DNA from: Clostridium paridis
GTDB lineage: Bacteria > Bacillota > Clostridia > Clostridiales > Clostridiaceae
Assembly (NCBI RefSeq): GCF_016765615.1
Contig: NZ_JAESWA010000020.1
Location: 62,001 to 126,000, forward strand
DNA: 64,000 bases
Reading direction: 5' to 3'
Shown: positions 9,194 to 17,824 of the stretch, piece by piece
How positions within the stretch are numbered: position 1 is the first letter of the stretch
Layout: every line of letters begins with the position of its first letter
Notes under the pieces: generated by a model
Database searches by the model: none
Seen by the model: only the letters and a program-made list of their open reading frames with translations
What the model was told of the DNA's origin: nothing
Made by a program: the position numbers and the translations under genes

Positions 9194-10218
9194 TTGCTAT
9201 CAGAACTCCCGTCTCTAATATTTTTTATATAAGCATTAACATTGTCTGAATTAACTATATTAATATGAGTTAGGGTACTAGTTGAAGTCCCACCCATCTG
9301 TTTTACTTTCTTTAAATTCTCTACACTACTTTTCCCAATCTCTAAAGGATCTGGTATAAGAGTACTAAATATAACTCCCTTTTGTATATACTTGAGTATT
9401 TCAGGAGAGTTGTCATATCCAATAACTGAAAAGTTGCCTACTTTATTATATTCAACCAACTGTTGAGCTACGCCAATAGTGTCATTGGAACTTGTACAAA
9501 CAATTGTATTTGCGTTAATGTTACTTGTCATAATGTCGGATAATGCATTTTTAGCACCTAAAATACCTAATTCAGAATTTTTTATTGCAACTAAATTAAT
9601 ATTAGCATTATCTTTAATTGCATTTTTAAATCCAGAAATATATGTTGAACCATTATCATTTCTCTTGCTACGATCATTATCAAGTATTATAGCTACATTG
9701 ATTTTATCATTTGAAGTTTTAACAACTTCAGTTCCAGCCTGAGATCCTAAATCAAAATCACTTGTTCCAACAAAGGAAACACGTTTGCTATTAGAACAAT
9801 CAGAATCAATAGTTATAACTGGAATACCTTTGCTAAAAGCTTTGTTAATTAAAGCAGAGAAATCACTAGTATCATAGCCGCGAACAATAATTCCTTCAAC
9901 ATTAGAAGCTATTGCCATTTCAAGATCATTTAATGTTTCTGTATACTCGTCATCAGCACCAGTATAAATAACTTCCATTGCTATTTTTGACTCTTTTGAG
10001 GCTTTCATTATGCCGTTCTCAATATCTTGCCAATAGGATTCATCAGTTTTATGAATAATAGAAACAAAATGATATACTGGAGTTTCTTTATTTGAAAATA
10101 TTGATGAATTTTCACTAACTAACTTGTTTAAGGAGCTAGAAGTATAAATTGACAATCCCAAAGAGAATACAAGAATAATTGAAAGAAAAATCAAAAGTAT
10201 ATAATATATTCTTTTCAT
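9190..10218 (-). CDS. Membrane-anchored RbsB-like sugar-binding protein, sensor component
   Basis: This 342-residue protein has one N-terminal hydrophobic helix (about residues 5-26), no lipobox Cys, and a type I periplasmic-binding domain resembling RbsB and XylFII proteins (VEGIIVRGYDTSDF, GIPVITIDSD, FVGTSDFDLGSQAG, VIGYDNSPE). It is the first gene of the operon with lytS (4-base overlap), yesN and the second anchored binding protein. The position upstream of lytS is that reported for xylFII in C. beijerinckii. Its sequence is more distant from the local XylF than is the product of 5041-6123. It probably presents a sugar, or the empty state, to the LytS extracellular domain. The ligand is unknown. 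Confidence 0.8.
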   Translation of the reverse strand: MKRIYYILLIFLSIILVFSLGLSIYTSSSLNKLVSENSSIFSNKETPVYHFVSIIHKTDESYWQDIENGIMKASKESKIAMEVIYTGADDEYTETLNDLEMAIASNVEGIIVRGYDTSDFSALINKAFSKGIPVITIDSDCSNSKRVSFVGTSDFDLGSQAGTEVVKTSNDKINVAIILDNDRSKRNDNGSTYISGFKNAIKDNANINLVAIKNSELGILGAKNALSDIMTSNINANTIVCTSSNDTIGVAQQLVEYNKVGNFSVIGYDNSPEILKYIQKGVIFSTLIPDPLEIGKSSVENLKKVKQMGGTSTSTLTHINIVNSDNVNAYIKNIRDGSSDSK

Positions 10219-10330
10219 ATAAACACCTTACATAAAGATAAAATAATAAGTACATATCAATTATAAGATTTTTTTATGCTCCATGCCAAGAAAATATTTC
10301 TAAATATTATAAATATTTTAAATATTACAT

Positions 10331-10359
10331 TATACTTAAAAATTCTACATGTAAGTATA
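10331..10359. promoter_or_regulatory. Inverted repeat in the divergent promoter region
   Basis: TATACTTA (10331-10338) is repeated inverted as TAAGTATA (10352-10359), with TACATGTA in between. It sits midway in the gap between the sensor operon (minus) and the kinase gene (plus), so it could serve either. A TTGACT at 10368 and a TATAAT at 10409 are present but are not properly spaced with each other. This is weak evidence in very AT-rich DNA. Confidence 0.3.
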
Positions 10360-10466
10360 ATTTATTATTGACTAAATTATTACTTAGTAAATTAAGTGGT
10401 ATAAATGATATAATTATACTATATTTGTAAATATATAATTTTGAAATGGGTGTAAGGTTAAAGGTT

Positions 10467-11630
10467 ATGAACAGTTTGAAGGGAAAGATTTTTACAATTA
10501 ACTATATAATTTTTTTTGTTATATTTGTAGTTTCAGCACTAAGTAATATAAGCAATGCGTTTGAGATTATGGCTATCAATAGTTTAATAGTATTTTCTAT
10601 ATGTATTAAAGATATTTGGTTTCTAAATGAAGATAGACAGGCTAGTACCTACTTGCTAGTTTGGATTCTATTTGATTTTATTGCTGTATTTATTGTTAAT
10701 TATTTTTTTTATGCAATTATTCTAAAGCTCTATTATGTTTCACTAATGTTTTTATTGATTATGTATTATACAGAATATATTAGCTTTCTATTTATGTCGC
10801 TTGTACTAATATATGATGGAATATTTCTTAATATAAATAGAAGCTTAAATTTTCAAAGTATTCTATTATGGATAATGGTATATTCATTAGCATATTTAAT
10901 ACTATGGTTTTTAAAGCAGACACTAAATCAAAATGATGAATTGATACAAGTAAGACAAAACTTGATTGAAAAAAACATTGAAGTATTAAATTATAATTCA
11001 TATTTAACGAAAGCATATGACAAAGTTGAAGAACTTTCAAAATCTCATGAAAGAATGAAAATAGGGAGAGAGCTACATGATAATGTAGGACATATATTAA
11101 CTACTGCACTTATTCAAATAGAGAGTGGTGTCATGATATTAGATGATAATTATGATGAAGGAAGAGAAAGAATAGAAGTTGGTGCAACACAAGTAAGAAA
11201 AGGGCTCAAAGAAATAAGAGAAGCTGTAAGGTTCTATAGGGATGAAGAAACAGTAGATTATTATAAAGATATATTTTCTTTGATTAATGACACAAAAAAG
11301 TTATGTAACATAAATATTCTTGTAGATATATGTGATTTTTCTAGCGAAAGCTATGAAGTTCAAAAAACTATATATAGAATAGTTCAAGAAGGAATAACAA
11401 ATGGAATTAAGCATGGTAAGGCAACAAGCTTTATATTAAACATAAAATATATTGAAAATGTATTAAATATAACATTGATTGATAATGGGAATGGTGCTTC
11501 AGTCATAAATAAAGGGTTTGGACTTATTTCTATGGAAGAGAGAATTCATTTGGTTAATGGAAAGATAAAATTTGAAAGCTCTAAAAATCAGGGATTTGTC
11601 ATAAATGCAAGCATTGGAGGAGTATTATAA
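10467..11630 (+). CDS. NarL/LiaS-type sensor histidine kinase
   Basis: The kinase is about 387 residues, with five to six predicted membrane helices in the first 155 residues and almost no extracellular domain. A coiled-coil stretch follows, then a HisKA_3 dimerisation domain with phospho-acceptor His near residue 204 (GRELHDNVGHILT). A HATPase domain follows, with EGITNGIKHGKA, DNGNGA and GFGLISMEERI. An upstream ATG at 10446 has no ribosome site. The ATG at 10467 has AAGG nine bases before it and is preferred. The short-loop, membrane-embedded sensor region is typical of kinases that watch the membrane or a partner transporter. The stop overlaps the start of the regulator gene by one base. 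Confidence 0.87.
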   Translation: MNSLKGKIFTINYIIFFVIFVVSALSNISNAFEIMAINSLIVFSICIKDIWFLNEDRQASTYLLVWILFDFIAVFIVNYFFYAIILKLYYVSLMFLLIMYYTEYISFLFMSLVLIYDGIFLNINRSLNFQSILLWIMVYSLAYLILWFLKQTLNQNDELIQVRQNLIEKNIEVLNYNSYLTKAYDKVEELSKSHERMKIGRELHDNVGHILTTALIQIESGVMILDDNYDEGRERIEVGATQVRKGLKEIREAVRFYRDEETVDYYKDIFSLINDTKKLCNINILVDICDFSSESYEVQKTIYRIVQEGITNGIKHGKATSFILNIKYIENVLNITLIDNGNGASVINKGFGLISMEERIHLVNGKIKFESSKNQGFVINASIGGVL

Positions 11631-12268
11631 TGATTAAAGTGTTAGTTGTTGATGACCAGGGTTTAATGAGAGATGGACTAGCAACAATTTTATCTACTGA
11701 CAAAGACATAGATGTTGTGGCTTGTGGAAAAAGTGGAGAAGAGGCATTGGAGCTTGTGGATAAATTCTCACCAAATATAATTTTAATGGATGTGAGAATG
11801 GAAGGGATAGGAGGAGTGGAAGCCACAAGACTAATAAAGAAGAAATATGATAAGGTTAAAGTAATAATATTAACAACTTTTGATGATGAAGAATATATAT
11901 TAAAGGGATTAAGCTACGGGGCAAGTGGTTATGTGTTTAAAGATATTGAAAGTAAAAAGCTCATACAAGTAATTAAAGATTGTTATAACGGGGAACTTAT
12001 AATGGAGTCTAAAGTAGCAAAGGTTCTGGCAGATAAAGCAATAAGCACAATATCTCAAGGTATGGAAAAGAAGGAAGATAAATTACATATGCTTTCAGAA
12101 CGAGAAAAAGAGATAGCTAGGCTAATTGGAGAAGGGTTTACCAATAAACAAATTGCATGTGCATTATTTATATCAGATGGTACGGTAAAAAATTATGTTT
12201 CATCGATATATGCTAAAACAGGAATAGATGATAGGACTAATCTTGCACTATTTATAAATGATAAATAG
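11630..12268 (+). CDS. NarL/LuxR-family response regulator
   Basis: This 212-residue response regulator has a receiver domain with acidic pair D8-D9, phospho-acceptor D54 (ILMDVRM) and switch Thr in ILTTFDD. The C-terminal LuxR/GerE helix-turn-helix is LSEREKEIARLIGEGFTNKQIA...SDGTVKNYVSSI. It forms a two-gene unit with the kinase and is followed by a terminator. The ABC exporter genes just downstream on the same strand are the likely targets, and a long palindrome separates the two units. No effector is known. Confidence 0.9.
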   Translation: MIKVLVVDDQGLMRDGLATILSTDKDIDVVACGKSGEEALELVDKFSPNIILMDVRMEGIGGVEATRLIKKKYDKVKVIILTTFDDEEYILKGLSYGASGYVFKDIESKKLIQVIKDCYNGELIMESKVAKVLADKAISTISQGMEKKEDKLHMLSEREKEIARLIGEGFTNKQIACALFISDGTVKNYVSSIYAKTGIDDRTNLALFINDK

Positions 12269-12277
12269 AAAATAAAA

Positions 12278-12317
12278 AAGTAACTGTGGTCATAGTTAAA
12301 TATGACTACAGTTACTT
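12278..12317 (+). terminator. Intrinsic terminator after the two-component genes
   Basis: A 15-17 bp stem (GTAACTGTGGTCATA with TATGACTACAGTTAC, one G-U pair) has a six-base loop and is followed by ATTTTAATTTTAT. Confidence 0.75.
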
Positions 12318-12353
12318 ATTTTAATTTTATACTTAATATAAAATTAAAATAAG
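12315..12353. promoter_or_regulatory. Perfect 17-bp inverted repeat upstream of the ABC exporter operon
   Basis: The arm CTTATTTTAATTTTATA at 12315-12331 is repeated exactly inverted at 12337-12353 around CTTAA. It starts on the last base of the preceding terminator stem and ends 24 bases before the ATPase start codon. It could be an operator for the neighbouring response regulator or a leader hairpin. The perfect 17 of 17 symmetry is unlikely by chance, although the sequence is nearly all A/T. Confidence 0.5.
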
Positions 12354-12376
12354 AGTAGAAGGAGGGGGATGGATTT

Positions 12377-13039
12377 ATGATAAAAGGTGAAGCATTAAAT
12401 CACGTTTTTGATATAGGCAAACCAGGACAATTTCATGCTATTAAAGATATTAATATAACTTTTAACTCAGGTGAATTATATGGAATACTAGGACCATCAG
12501 GATGCGGCAAAAGTACATTGTTATATTTACTAAGTGGACTTAGAAGACCAACCTCAGGGAAAGTGCTATTTGATGATATAAATATAGGAGAATTAAATGA
12601 TAAAGAATTGTCTTCTTTCAGAATGAAGAATTTTGGATTTATATTTCAAAGACACTTTTTAGTGAATTATCTTTCAGCTTTAGATAATGTATTAGTTCCA
12701 GTAGATAAAGAAGCAAACAAGTATAGAGAATTAGCTCAAGAAATGCTATGTGATTTAGGATTAAAAGAATTGATGAATAAGAAGCCTTATGAAATATCGG
12801 GTGGACAAAGGCAAAGAGTTGCTATTGCAAGAGCACTGATTAATAGGCCAAAAGTTATTTTTGCAGATGAACCTACAGCCTCGTTAGATCATCAGAATGC
12901 TCAGTCAGTAATGAATTTTCTTAGTAAGTATAAGAAAAATTCAACCGTAATAGTAGTTACACATGATGAAGCAATTTTAAATAAAGATTATGAAAAGATT
13001 CATATTTGGGATGGAAAGCTAAAGGATGGTGATGAGTAG
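12377..13039 (+). CDS. ABC transporter ATP-binding protein (MacB/LolD type)
   Basis: This 220-residue ATPase has Walker A GPSGCGKST near residues 39-47, Q-loop FIFQRHF, signature SGGQRQRVAIARAL, Walker B VIFADEPTASLD and H-loop THDE. The length and sequence type fit the LolD/MacB/BceA group, which powers FtsX-like permeases that export or mechanically move lipids, peptides or antimicrobials. AGGAGGGGG lies upstream of the ATG. Its stop overlaps the GTG start of the next gene by one base, giving a tightly coupled three-gene operon. The substrate cannot be told from the sequence. Confidence 0.9.
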   Translation: MIKGEALNHVFDIGKPGQFHAIKDINITFNSGELYGILGPSGCGKSTLLYLLSGLRRPTSGKVLFDDINIGELNDKELSSFRMKNFGFIFQRHFLVNYLSALDNVLVPVDKEANKYRELAQEMLCDLGLKELMNKKPYEISGGQRQRVAIARALINRPKVIFADEPTASLDHQNAQSVMNFLSKYKKNSTVIVVTHDEAILNKDYEKIHIWDGKLKDGDE

Positions 13040-14157
13040 TGTCACCGTTAAGTTCTATTAAATATTTAATGTCTCATAAAAGAAGAACTTTTAGTATAGC
13101 TTTATCAATATCTTTATCTATCTTAATAGTATTTATATTTCAATTAGAAATACGAAATATGGTCGATGGTTTTTATTTATCATCTAATAGATTAAAAAGT
13201 TTTTCAGAAGTTAAAGCTTTAAATGGAAATGATGCAGAAAAGTTAGTAAACAAAATTCAACAGCAAGGGAATGGAGATAAGGTAATAAATACAGTAGAAA
13301 GAAGTAGCTCATATAGAACAGGAATAGGAACTGATGCTGAACTCATTGTTTATAATATGACAAATAAAGATATTGAGTATACTATGAAAAAATTAAGTCT
13401 AAAGCTTAAGGAGGGATATATAGATAGTACTAAAAAAGATGGATTAATAATTAGCGAGCAAGTAGCCAGAAATAAAAAAGTTAAACTAGGTGATAGAATT
13501 TCAAAGGATACAGATGACTTTTTTAGAATAGATGGAGAATATGAAATCCGAGGAATATATGAAGGGAATATTAATGTAGCATTTATTCCAACAGATCAAA
13601 AAGAAATAGATATGATTCAAAATAAAAACTTTTTGTTGTTCTTTAATGAATCAAATAAAAGTCAAATAAATTCTAGTTTGCTATCAGAGAAAAGTAAAAA
13701 GTATACCGTAACTACCTATGAAACAGATATAAATGATATTGAGAGTTTCTTTTCATCCTTCACAATTATCACCAATATAGTAGTATTTATTTTGGTTATG
13801 GTACAAGGAATAATATTAGGATTTATAAATTACTCAGCTTATTATCAAAGAAAAAATGAATTTGGAGTATTAAAAGCTTTAGGATATAGTATAACGGATA
13901 TATTTATAAAGATTATAAAGGAAATTTTTGTGACTACAATAGTTGGCGTGTTATTTGCAGTAGTCCTTATAATACTTTATGTAGTAGCAAGAAATATTCA
14001 TGGTTTTTATAGTGGAATGCCGGCATACAGAGTAGAATTATCAGATTCATTTAAAATAATCCCTTTTCCAATGTTTATAACTTTATTTTCAATTTTCCCA
14101 ATAATTAATCTAATAAGAAACGCAGATACAATAGCTATAATTGAGGGGGGAAGATAA
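13039..14157 (+). CDS. ABC transporter permease, FtsX/MacB family
   Basis: This 372-residue permease has one helix near residues 14-34, an extracellular MacB-like periplasmic domain of about 200 residues and three C-terminal helices (about 233-258, 290-315 and 338-358). The loop ...FGVLKALGYSITDI... after the second helix is the family coupling signature. It starts with GTG overlapping the ATPase stop. The next gene encodes a second permease of the same layout, so the working transporter is probably a heterodimer of permeases with an ATPase dimer. The preceding two-component system suggests induction by a membrane-active compound (inference). Confidence 0.85.
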   Translation: MSPLSSIKYLMSHKRRTFSIALSISLSILIVFIFQLEIRNMVDGFYLSSNRLKSFSEVKALNGNDAEKLVNKIQQQGNGDKVINTVERSSSYRTGIGTDAELIVYNMTNKDIEYTMKKLSLKLKEGYIDSTKKDGLIISEQVARNKKVKLGDRISKDTDDFFRIDGEYEIRGIYEGNINVAFIPTDQKEIDMIQNKNFLLFFNESNKSQINSSLLSEKSKKYTVTTYETDINDIESFFSSFTIITNIVVFILVMVQGIILGFINYSAYYQRKNEFGVLKALGYSITDIFIKIIKEIFVTTIVGVLFAVVLIILYVVARNIHGFYSGMPAYRVELSDSFKIIPFPMFITLFSIFPIINLIRNADTIAIIEGGR

Positions 14158-15263
14158 TGAATATATTTAAGTACTTTAGTAATAATATTGGAAGTCTCAT
14201 ATCTATAATAATATCAGTAGCGCTAGGAGTCGCAAGTGTTTATCTGATTTTTGGCATTGGGGGAAACTTTATAAAAATTATTGATAGATTAAGTGTAGAA
14301 CCAATAAGAAATCAAAGTTTTTATTATGATAGCAGTGAACATGATTCTAAACTTTATATAGATAAAATGTATACCGAGTTAACAAATTCAGATTCTGTTG
14401 ATTATTTATTTAAGGGAGAATTAAATAATTCATCAATGAGAACAATTTTAGGCTCAATAGGTTCTAGAGTATTTGGAGTAAGTAGCCAAGATTTAATTAA
14501 AATAATTAAAGCTAAAGACTATGAGATTAGTGAAGGCAGAATGCCAGTAAATAATGATGAAATTATTTTAAACGAGGATTATGCAAAAGCTAATGGATAT
14601 AAAGTGGGAGAATTTATAGGAAATGATGTAGATGATTATGAATCTCTTACTGGAAAGAAAAAAGTTACTGGCTTTATAAAAAGTAATGAGATAATAAACT
14701 ACTATATAAATAATGATATAAAAGAAGACGCAAGAAATACTGGATATATTGTAATCTTCAATAATGAAGATGGGTTAAATAAGATTGTTGAAAAATATAA
14801 AAATAATATTCAAGCTATCGATGAAAAAACTTATAGTGGATTTGTTAATTCTTTTAATAATAGTTTTAAAGGATTAGGCATATTTATAATGATTTTCTTC
14901 ATTATACTTGAATGGATAGTACTTGGAAACTTATTTTATATAAATATGTTATCAAGAAAAGAAGAATTAGCGCTAATGAATGCATTAGGAAGAAGTAAAA
15001 GTTCGATTATATTAAATTTGCTCAAAGAAAACTTTTTGGTTGTAGTATGTGCATTTATACTAGGCGCAATACTTGGCTTATTTGGCACTGTAGTAATAAA
15101 TGAAGTGTATTTAAAAGCTCACGGACAAGGAATAGATATAGTAAATGGAAGACATTTGTTCTATTCTAGTCTATTACCAATAATATTAGGATTAACAGTA
15201 ATAGTGCCTATAAAAAGATTTTTCCGAAAAGTTGATTTGATTGAGATTTTAGAAGGTAGATAA
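14157..15263 (+). CDS. ABC transporter permease, FtsX/MacB family
   Basis: This 368-residue paralogue of the preceding permease has a first helix near residues 11-34, a large extracellular domain, and three C-terminal helices around 242-268, 286-312 and 333-352. The loop ...LALMNALGRSKSSII... after the second helix matches the FtsX-family coupling loop. The ATG overlaps the previous stop by one base, and the gene ends just before a hairpin terminator. No membrane-fusion protein or lipoprotein is encoded beside it, as expected in a Gram-positive. Confidence 0.85.
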   Translation: MNIFKYFSNNIGSLISIIISVALGVASVYLIFGIGGNFIKIIDRLSVEPIRNQSFYYDSSEHDSKLYIDKMYTELTNSDSVDYLFKGELNNSSMRTILGSIGSRVFGVSSQDLIKIIKAKDYEISEGRMPVNNDEIILNEDYAKANGYKVGEFIGNDVDDYESLTGKKKVTGFIKSNEIINYYINNDIKEDARNTGYIVIFNNEDGLNKIVEKYKNNIQAIDEKTYSGFVNSFNNSFKGLGIFIMIFFIILEWIVLGNLFYINMLSRKEELALMNALGRSKSSIILNLLKENFLVVVCAFILGAILGLFGTVVINEVYLKAHGQGIDIVNGRHLFYSSLLPIILGLTVIVPIKRFFRKVDLIEILEGR

Positions 15264-15288
15264 TAGATGCATAAATCATTCTGACATT

Positions 15289-15346
15289 AGCTGCATCTTA
15301 AGATGATGATTAATAAAATTGTCCTCTCAAGATACAGCTTTTTAAT
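15289..15346 (+). terminator. Intrinsic terminator after the ABC exporter
   Basis: AGCTGCATCTT pairs with AAGATACAGCT (one G-U pair) across a long loop of about 29 bases and is followed by TTTTTAA. It lies immediately before the 3' end of the convergent gene. Confidence 0.55.
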
Positions 15347-15347
15347 A

Positions 15348-16061
15348 TTATATAAATTTCATATTAGGAAATATTTTACGTAAATAAATATCGTTAAATT
15401 CTTTATCTAAATGTTTATAAAATATATTGTTAGTTTGAACAAATGAAGATCTTTCTACTAATCTAAGTATAGCTGAAACAGAAATAAATACATCAAAGCA
15501 AATATAAATGAAAAGAAGTGATGCTATTAGTTCCCCTTCAGGTCTAGGAATTAAGCAGATTAGCAGTGCTACGTTAGGATATAGATATCTGATAAACAAT
15601 ATTCCAGATAAAGTCCAGAAGATGGAATACATAAGACATACTCTGCCGTTTATGTTAAAGGGAATATTGCTATAATCCCAGGAAACACTACCAAATAAAT
15701 TTTCTTGTAAAAAGCTAAATATATATTCAACTAAAGAACCATAGAAAAAACTACCTAGAGCTAATTTAAGTAGATTCGCTCTAAAGGAATTGAGTAAGAA
15801 GAGAAAGACAACAGCGCCAACACCATATATAGGGCAGAAGGGACCAAAGAGCAGTCCTTTTCTGCTTTCTATATATCCATTTTTTATAAAACACCAAAAA
15901 CTTTCTATTAAAAAACCACCGATACTAAATAGGATAAGAATCCAGAATAATTCATAAAGTTCGAAGCCTTTTACTTGCCTAGTCCATATAGATTTTGTTT
16001 TATCGCTATCTTGATTAGAATAAAATAGAAGCATTTTACTATCAAATTTAATATTCTGCAT
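15348..16061 (-). CDS. CmpB-family putative ABC-transporter type IV membrane protein
   Basis: This 237-residue membrane protein has about five hydrophobic segments. It carries the hallmark of the ABC_trans_CmpB family (PF06541): IESRKGLLFGPFCPIYGVGAV, GSLVEYIFSFLQENLFGSVSWDYS and FNINGRVCLMYSIFW. The family is common in clostridia and poorly understood; despite the name no ATPase partner is encoded here. It is a single-gene unit. An inverted repeat lies about 40-75 bases upstream. Confidence 0.8.
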   Translation of the reverse strand: MQNIKFDSKMLLFYSNQDSDKTKSIWTRQVKGFELYELFWILILFSIGGFLIESFWCFIKNGYIESRKGLLFGPFCPIYGVGAVVFLFLLNSFRANLLKLALGSFFYGSLVEYIFSFLQENLFGSVSWDYSNIPFNINGRVCLMYSIFWTLSGILFIRYLYPNVALLICLIPRPEGELIASLLFIYICFDVFISVSAILRLVERSSFVQTNNIFYKHLDKEFNDIYLRKIFPNMKFI

Positions 16062-16102
16062 TTTATAATCTCCAATACGCTTATTGCAATATGTATAAGG
16101 TT

Positions 16103-16136
16103 TTTTATAGGAAGTTGAACTTAAAATCCTATAAAA
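16103..16136. repeat. 10-bp inverted repeat upstream of the CmpB-family gene
   Basis: TTTTATAGGA and TCCTATAAAA form a 10-bp stem with a 14-base loop, in the gap between the CmpB-family gene and truA. No U tract follows on the gene's strand, so an operator or 5'-leader hairpin is more likely than a terminator. Confidence 0.4.
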
Positions 16137-16300
16137 GGTAAGCTTCTATAAATATATTATTTGAAAATATATTTAATGAATTAAAAATATTTTATCTCTA
16201 CTATTTTATTAATGTGAAAATTGATGGATTTATTCAAAACATATGGATATAATTTAAATGTGAAATTACAGGTACTAATAAAAATCAAAGGTGGAAACAT

Positions 16301-17038
16301 ATGAGAAACTTAAAAATATCATTACAATATGATGGAACAAGATATAAAGGATGGCAAAGACAGAAGGAAAATTCGCCAACTATACAAGAGAAAATTGAAT
16401 CTGTTTTGTCAAAAATGACAGGAGAAGAAATTCAAGTAATAGGTTGTGGACGAACTGATTCAGGAGTACATGCTGAAAACTATGTAGCTAATTTTCGTAC
16501 AAATAGTAATATGTCTATAGATGAAATGCTTGATTATTTATATGAATATTTGCCAGAAGATATAGTTGTTAAAAGTATGAAAGATACAACAGAAAGATTT
16601 CATGCTAGATATAATGTCAAATCAAAAACTTATGTATATAGAATATATAATGGCAGGTTTAGAAATGTATTTAATAGAAAGTATACATATCATACAAATG
16701 AGAAACTAAATTTAGATGATATGAAAAGAGCATCAGAAGTCTTAATTGGAACCCATGATTTTCAAAGTTTTACAAGCTTAAAATCCAATTCTAAATCAAC
16801 TGTAAGAACAATTAATTATATTAATATAACTGAGAATGATGGAATGATTGAGGTAGAGGTAAACGGGAATGGATTCTTATGGAATATGGTAAGAATCATT
16901 GTTGGAACTCTATTAGAAGTTGGAGTAGGAAAGATTAATGTTAAGGATGTAGAAAGAATATTAGATGAGAAGAAAAGAGCAGAAGCAGGACCTATAGCTC
17001 AAGCTAAGGGATTATGCCTAAAAAGTGTTCAATACTAA
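16301..17038 (+). CDS. truA: tRNA pseudouridine(38-40) synthase TruA
   Basis: This 245-residue cytoplasmic enzyme converts uridines 38-40 of the tRNA anticodon stem-loop to pseudouridine. The catalytic Asp is residue 53 in GCGRTDSGVHA. Other family blocks are LQYDGTRYKGWQ at the N-terminus, RYNVKSKTYVYRI and GNGFLWNMVRIIVGTLLEVG. Length is normal. The ATG follows AAAGGTGG. It is a single gene flanked by a perfect terminator shared with the convergent small gene. Confidence 0.97.
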   Translation: MRNLKISLQYDGTRYKGWQRQKENSPTIQEKIESVLSKMTGEEIQVIGCGRTDSGVHAENYVANFRTNSNMSIDEMLDYLYEYLPEDIVVKSMKDTTERFHARYNVKSKTYVYRIYNGRFRNVFNRKYTYHTNEKLNLDDMKRASEVLIGTHDFQSFTSLKSNSKSTVRTINYINITENDGMIEVEVNGNGFLWNMVRIIVGTLLEVGVGKINVKDVERILDEKKRAEAGPIAQAKGLCLKSVQY

Positions 17039-17048
17039 CTAAGATAAG

Positions 17049-17089
17049 AGGGCTAGCTAAAATCTTTTAAATAGATTTTAGCTAGCCCT
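17049..17089. terminator. Bidirectional intrinsic terminator
   Basis: A perfect 17-bp stem (AGGGCTAGCTAAAATCT and its complement) has a 7-base loop and lies between convergent truA and the small membrane-protein gene. Confidence 0.9.
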
Positions 17090-17097
17090 TTAAAACA

Positions 17098-17532
17098 TTA
17101 CTTGCGTGGACTTAATTGTGTTAAGGTCTTGCTTAATTTTTTGAAATTATCATAAGAGTCCACAAATCTTGCTCTAACTATAAAAGTTTTATTTTTTTTA
17201 TATTTAATTTTTATCTTATCTTTGTCAGTGATTATTTCTTTAATTTCATTTACAGTAAACTGTTTTTTTGAGATACCTATGGTATTTATTGTTATATTTG
17301 AGTCTTCTATAATAACAAACTCACAGTTTTTTCTTATAAGTACTCCAGAAGAACTTAGAATTCCTGGAAGAAAAATGGCATAAATGCCTAAAAGATAAAA
17401 AATAAAAAAGCTACTTTTTGATTGTAGATAAAATATAATGCTTAACACTGTGAGTGCAATTAAACCAGATCCTAAAATTAAAGAATTTTTGGTTAATAAA
17501 CTTTTGTTATAATAAAAACTAGATTTTCTCAT
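17098..17532 (-). CDS. Small membrane protein of unknown function
   Basis: This 144-residue protein has two hydrophobic helices close together (about residues 17-34 and 40-60), followed by a soluble C-terminal half rich in beta strands and lysine (residues 68-144). The layout resembles YcxB-like or PH-like clostridial membrane proteins, but no clear family is recognised. The ATG has a GGGGAG site. It stands alone, convergent with truA and divergent from the lysine riboswitch unit. Confidence 0.6.
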   Translation of the reverse strand: MRKSSFYYNKSLLTKNSLILGSGLIALTVLSIIFYLQSKSSFFIFYLLGIYAIFLPGILSSSGVLIRKNCEFVIIEDSNITINTIGISKKQFTVNEIKEIITDKDKIKIKYKKNKTFIVRARFVDSYDNFKKLSKTLTQLSPRK

Positions 17533-17775
17533 ATAATTCTCCCCTTATACTTAAGAATATATAAATATGCTACTTAACTCATTATATATAATGTAGCATT
17601 ATTGGCAAGGATAGTAAATATTAAAAATATACAAAATAAATTACAATTTTCATAGATTTTAATATTTATTTATAAAGATTAAAATTCATGAAAGTTAGTG
17701 AAAACAATAGATAATCAAAGATAAAGATAGAAATTTTGCAGAATTTAAGAAATTAATAAATTGTAAAAATTTCTA

Positions 17776-17805
17776 TTGACCAATTATAATGTCGAAGTAT
17801 ATAAT
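17776..17805 (+). promoter_or_regulatory. Vegetative promoter of the lysine-permease unit
   Basis: TTGACC (17776-17781) and TATAAT (17800-17805) are separated by 18 bases and lie just upstream of the riboswitch. The predicted transcript start is near 17812. The stretch 17533-17775 shows nothing else recognisable. Confidence 0.7.
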
Positions 17806-17824
17806 AAGTTGGAAGTTAAAACAA

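Noticed and set aside
13039-15263. Calling the two permeases and ATPase a bacitracin (BceAB) exporter
   Set aside because: BceB is a single ten-helix permease; here there are two four-helix permeases and a NarL-type rather than BceS-type kinase.
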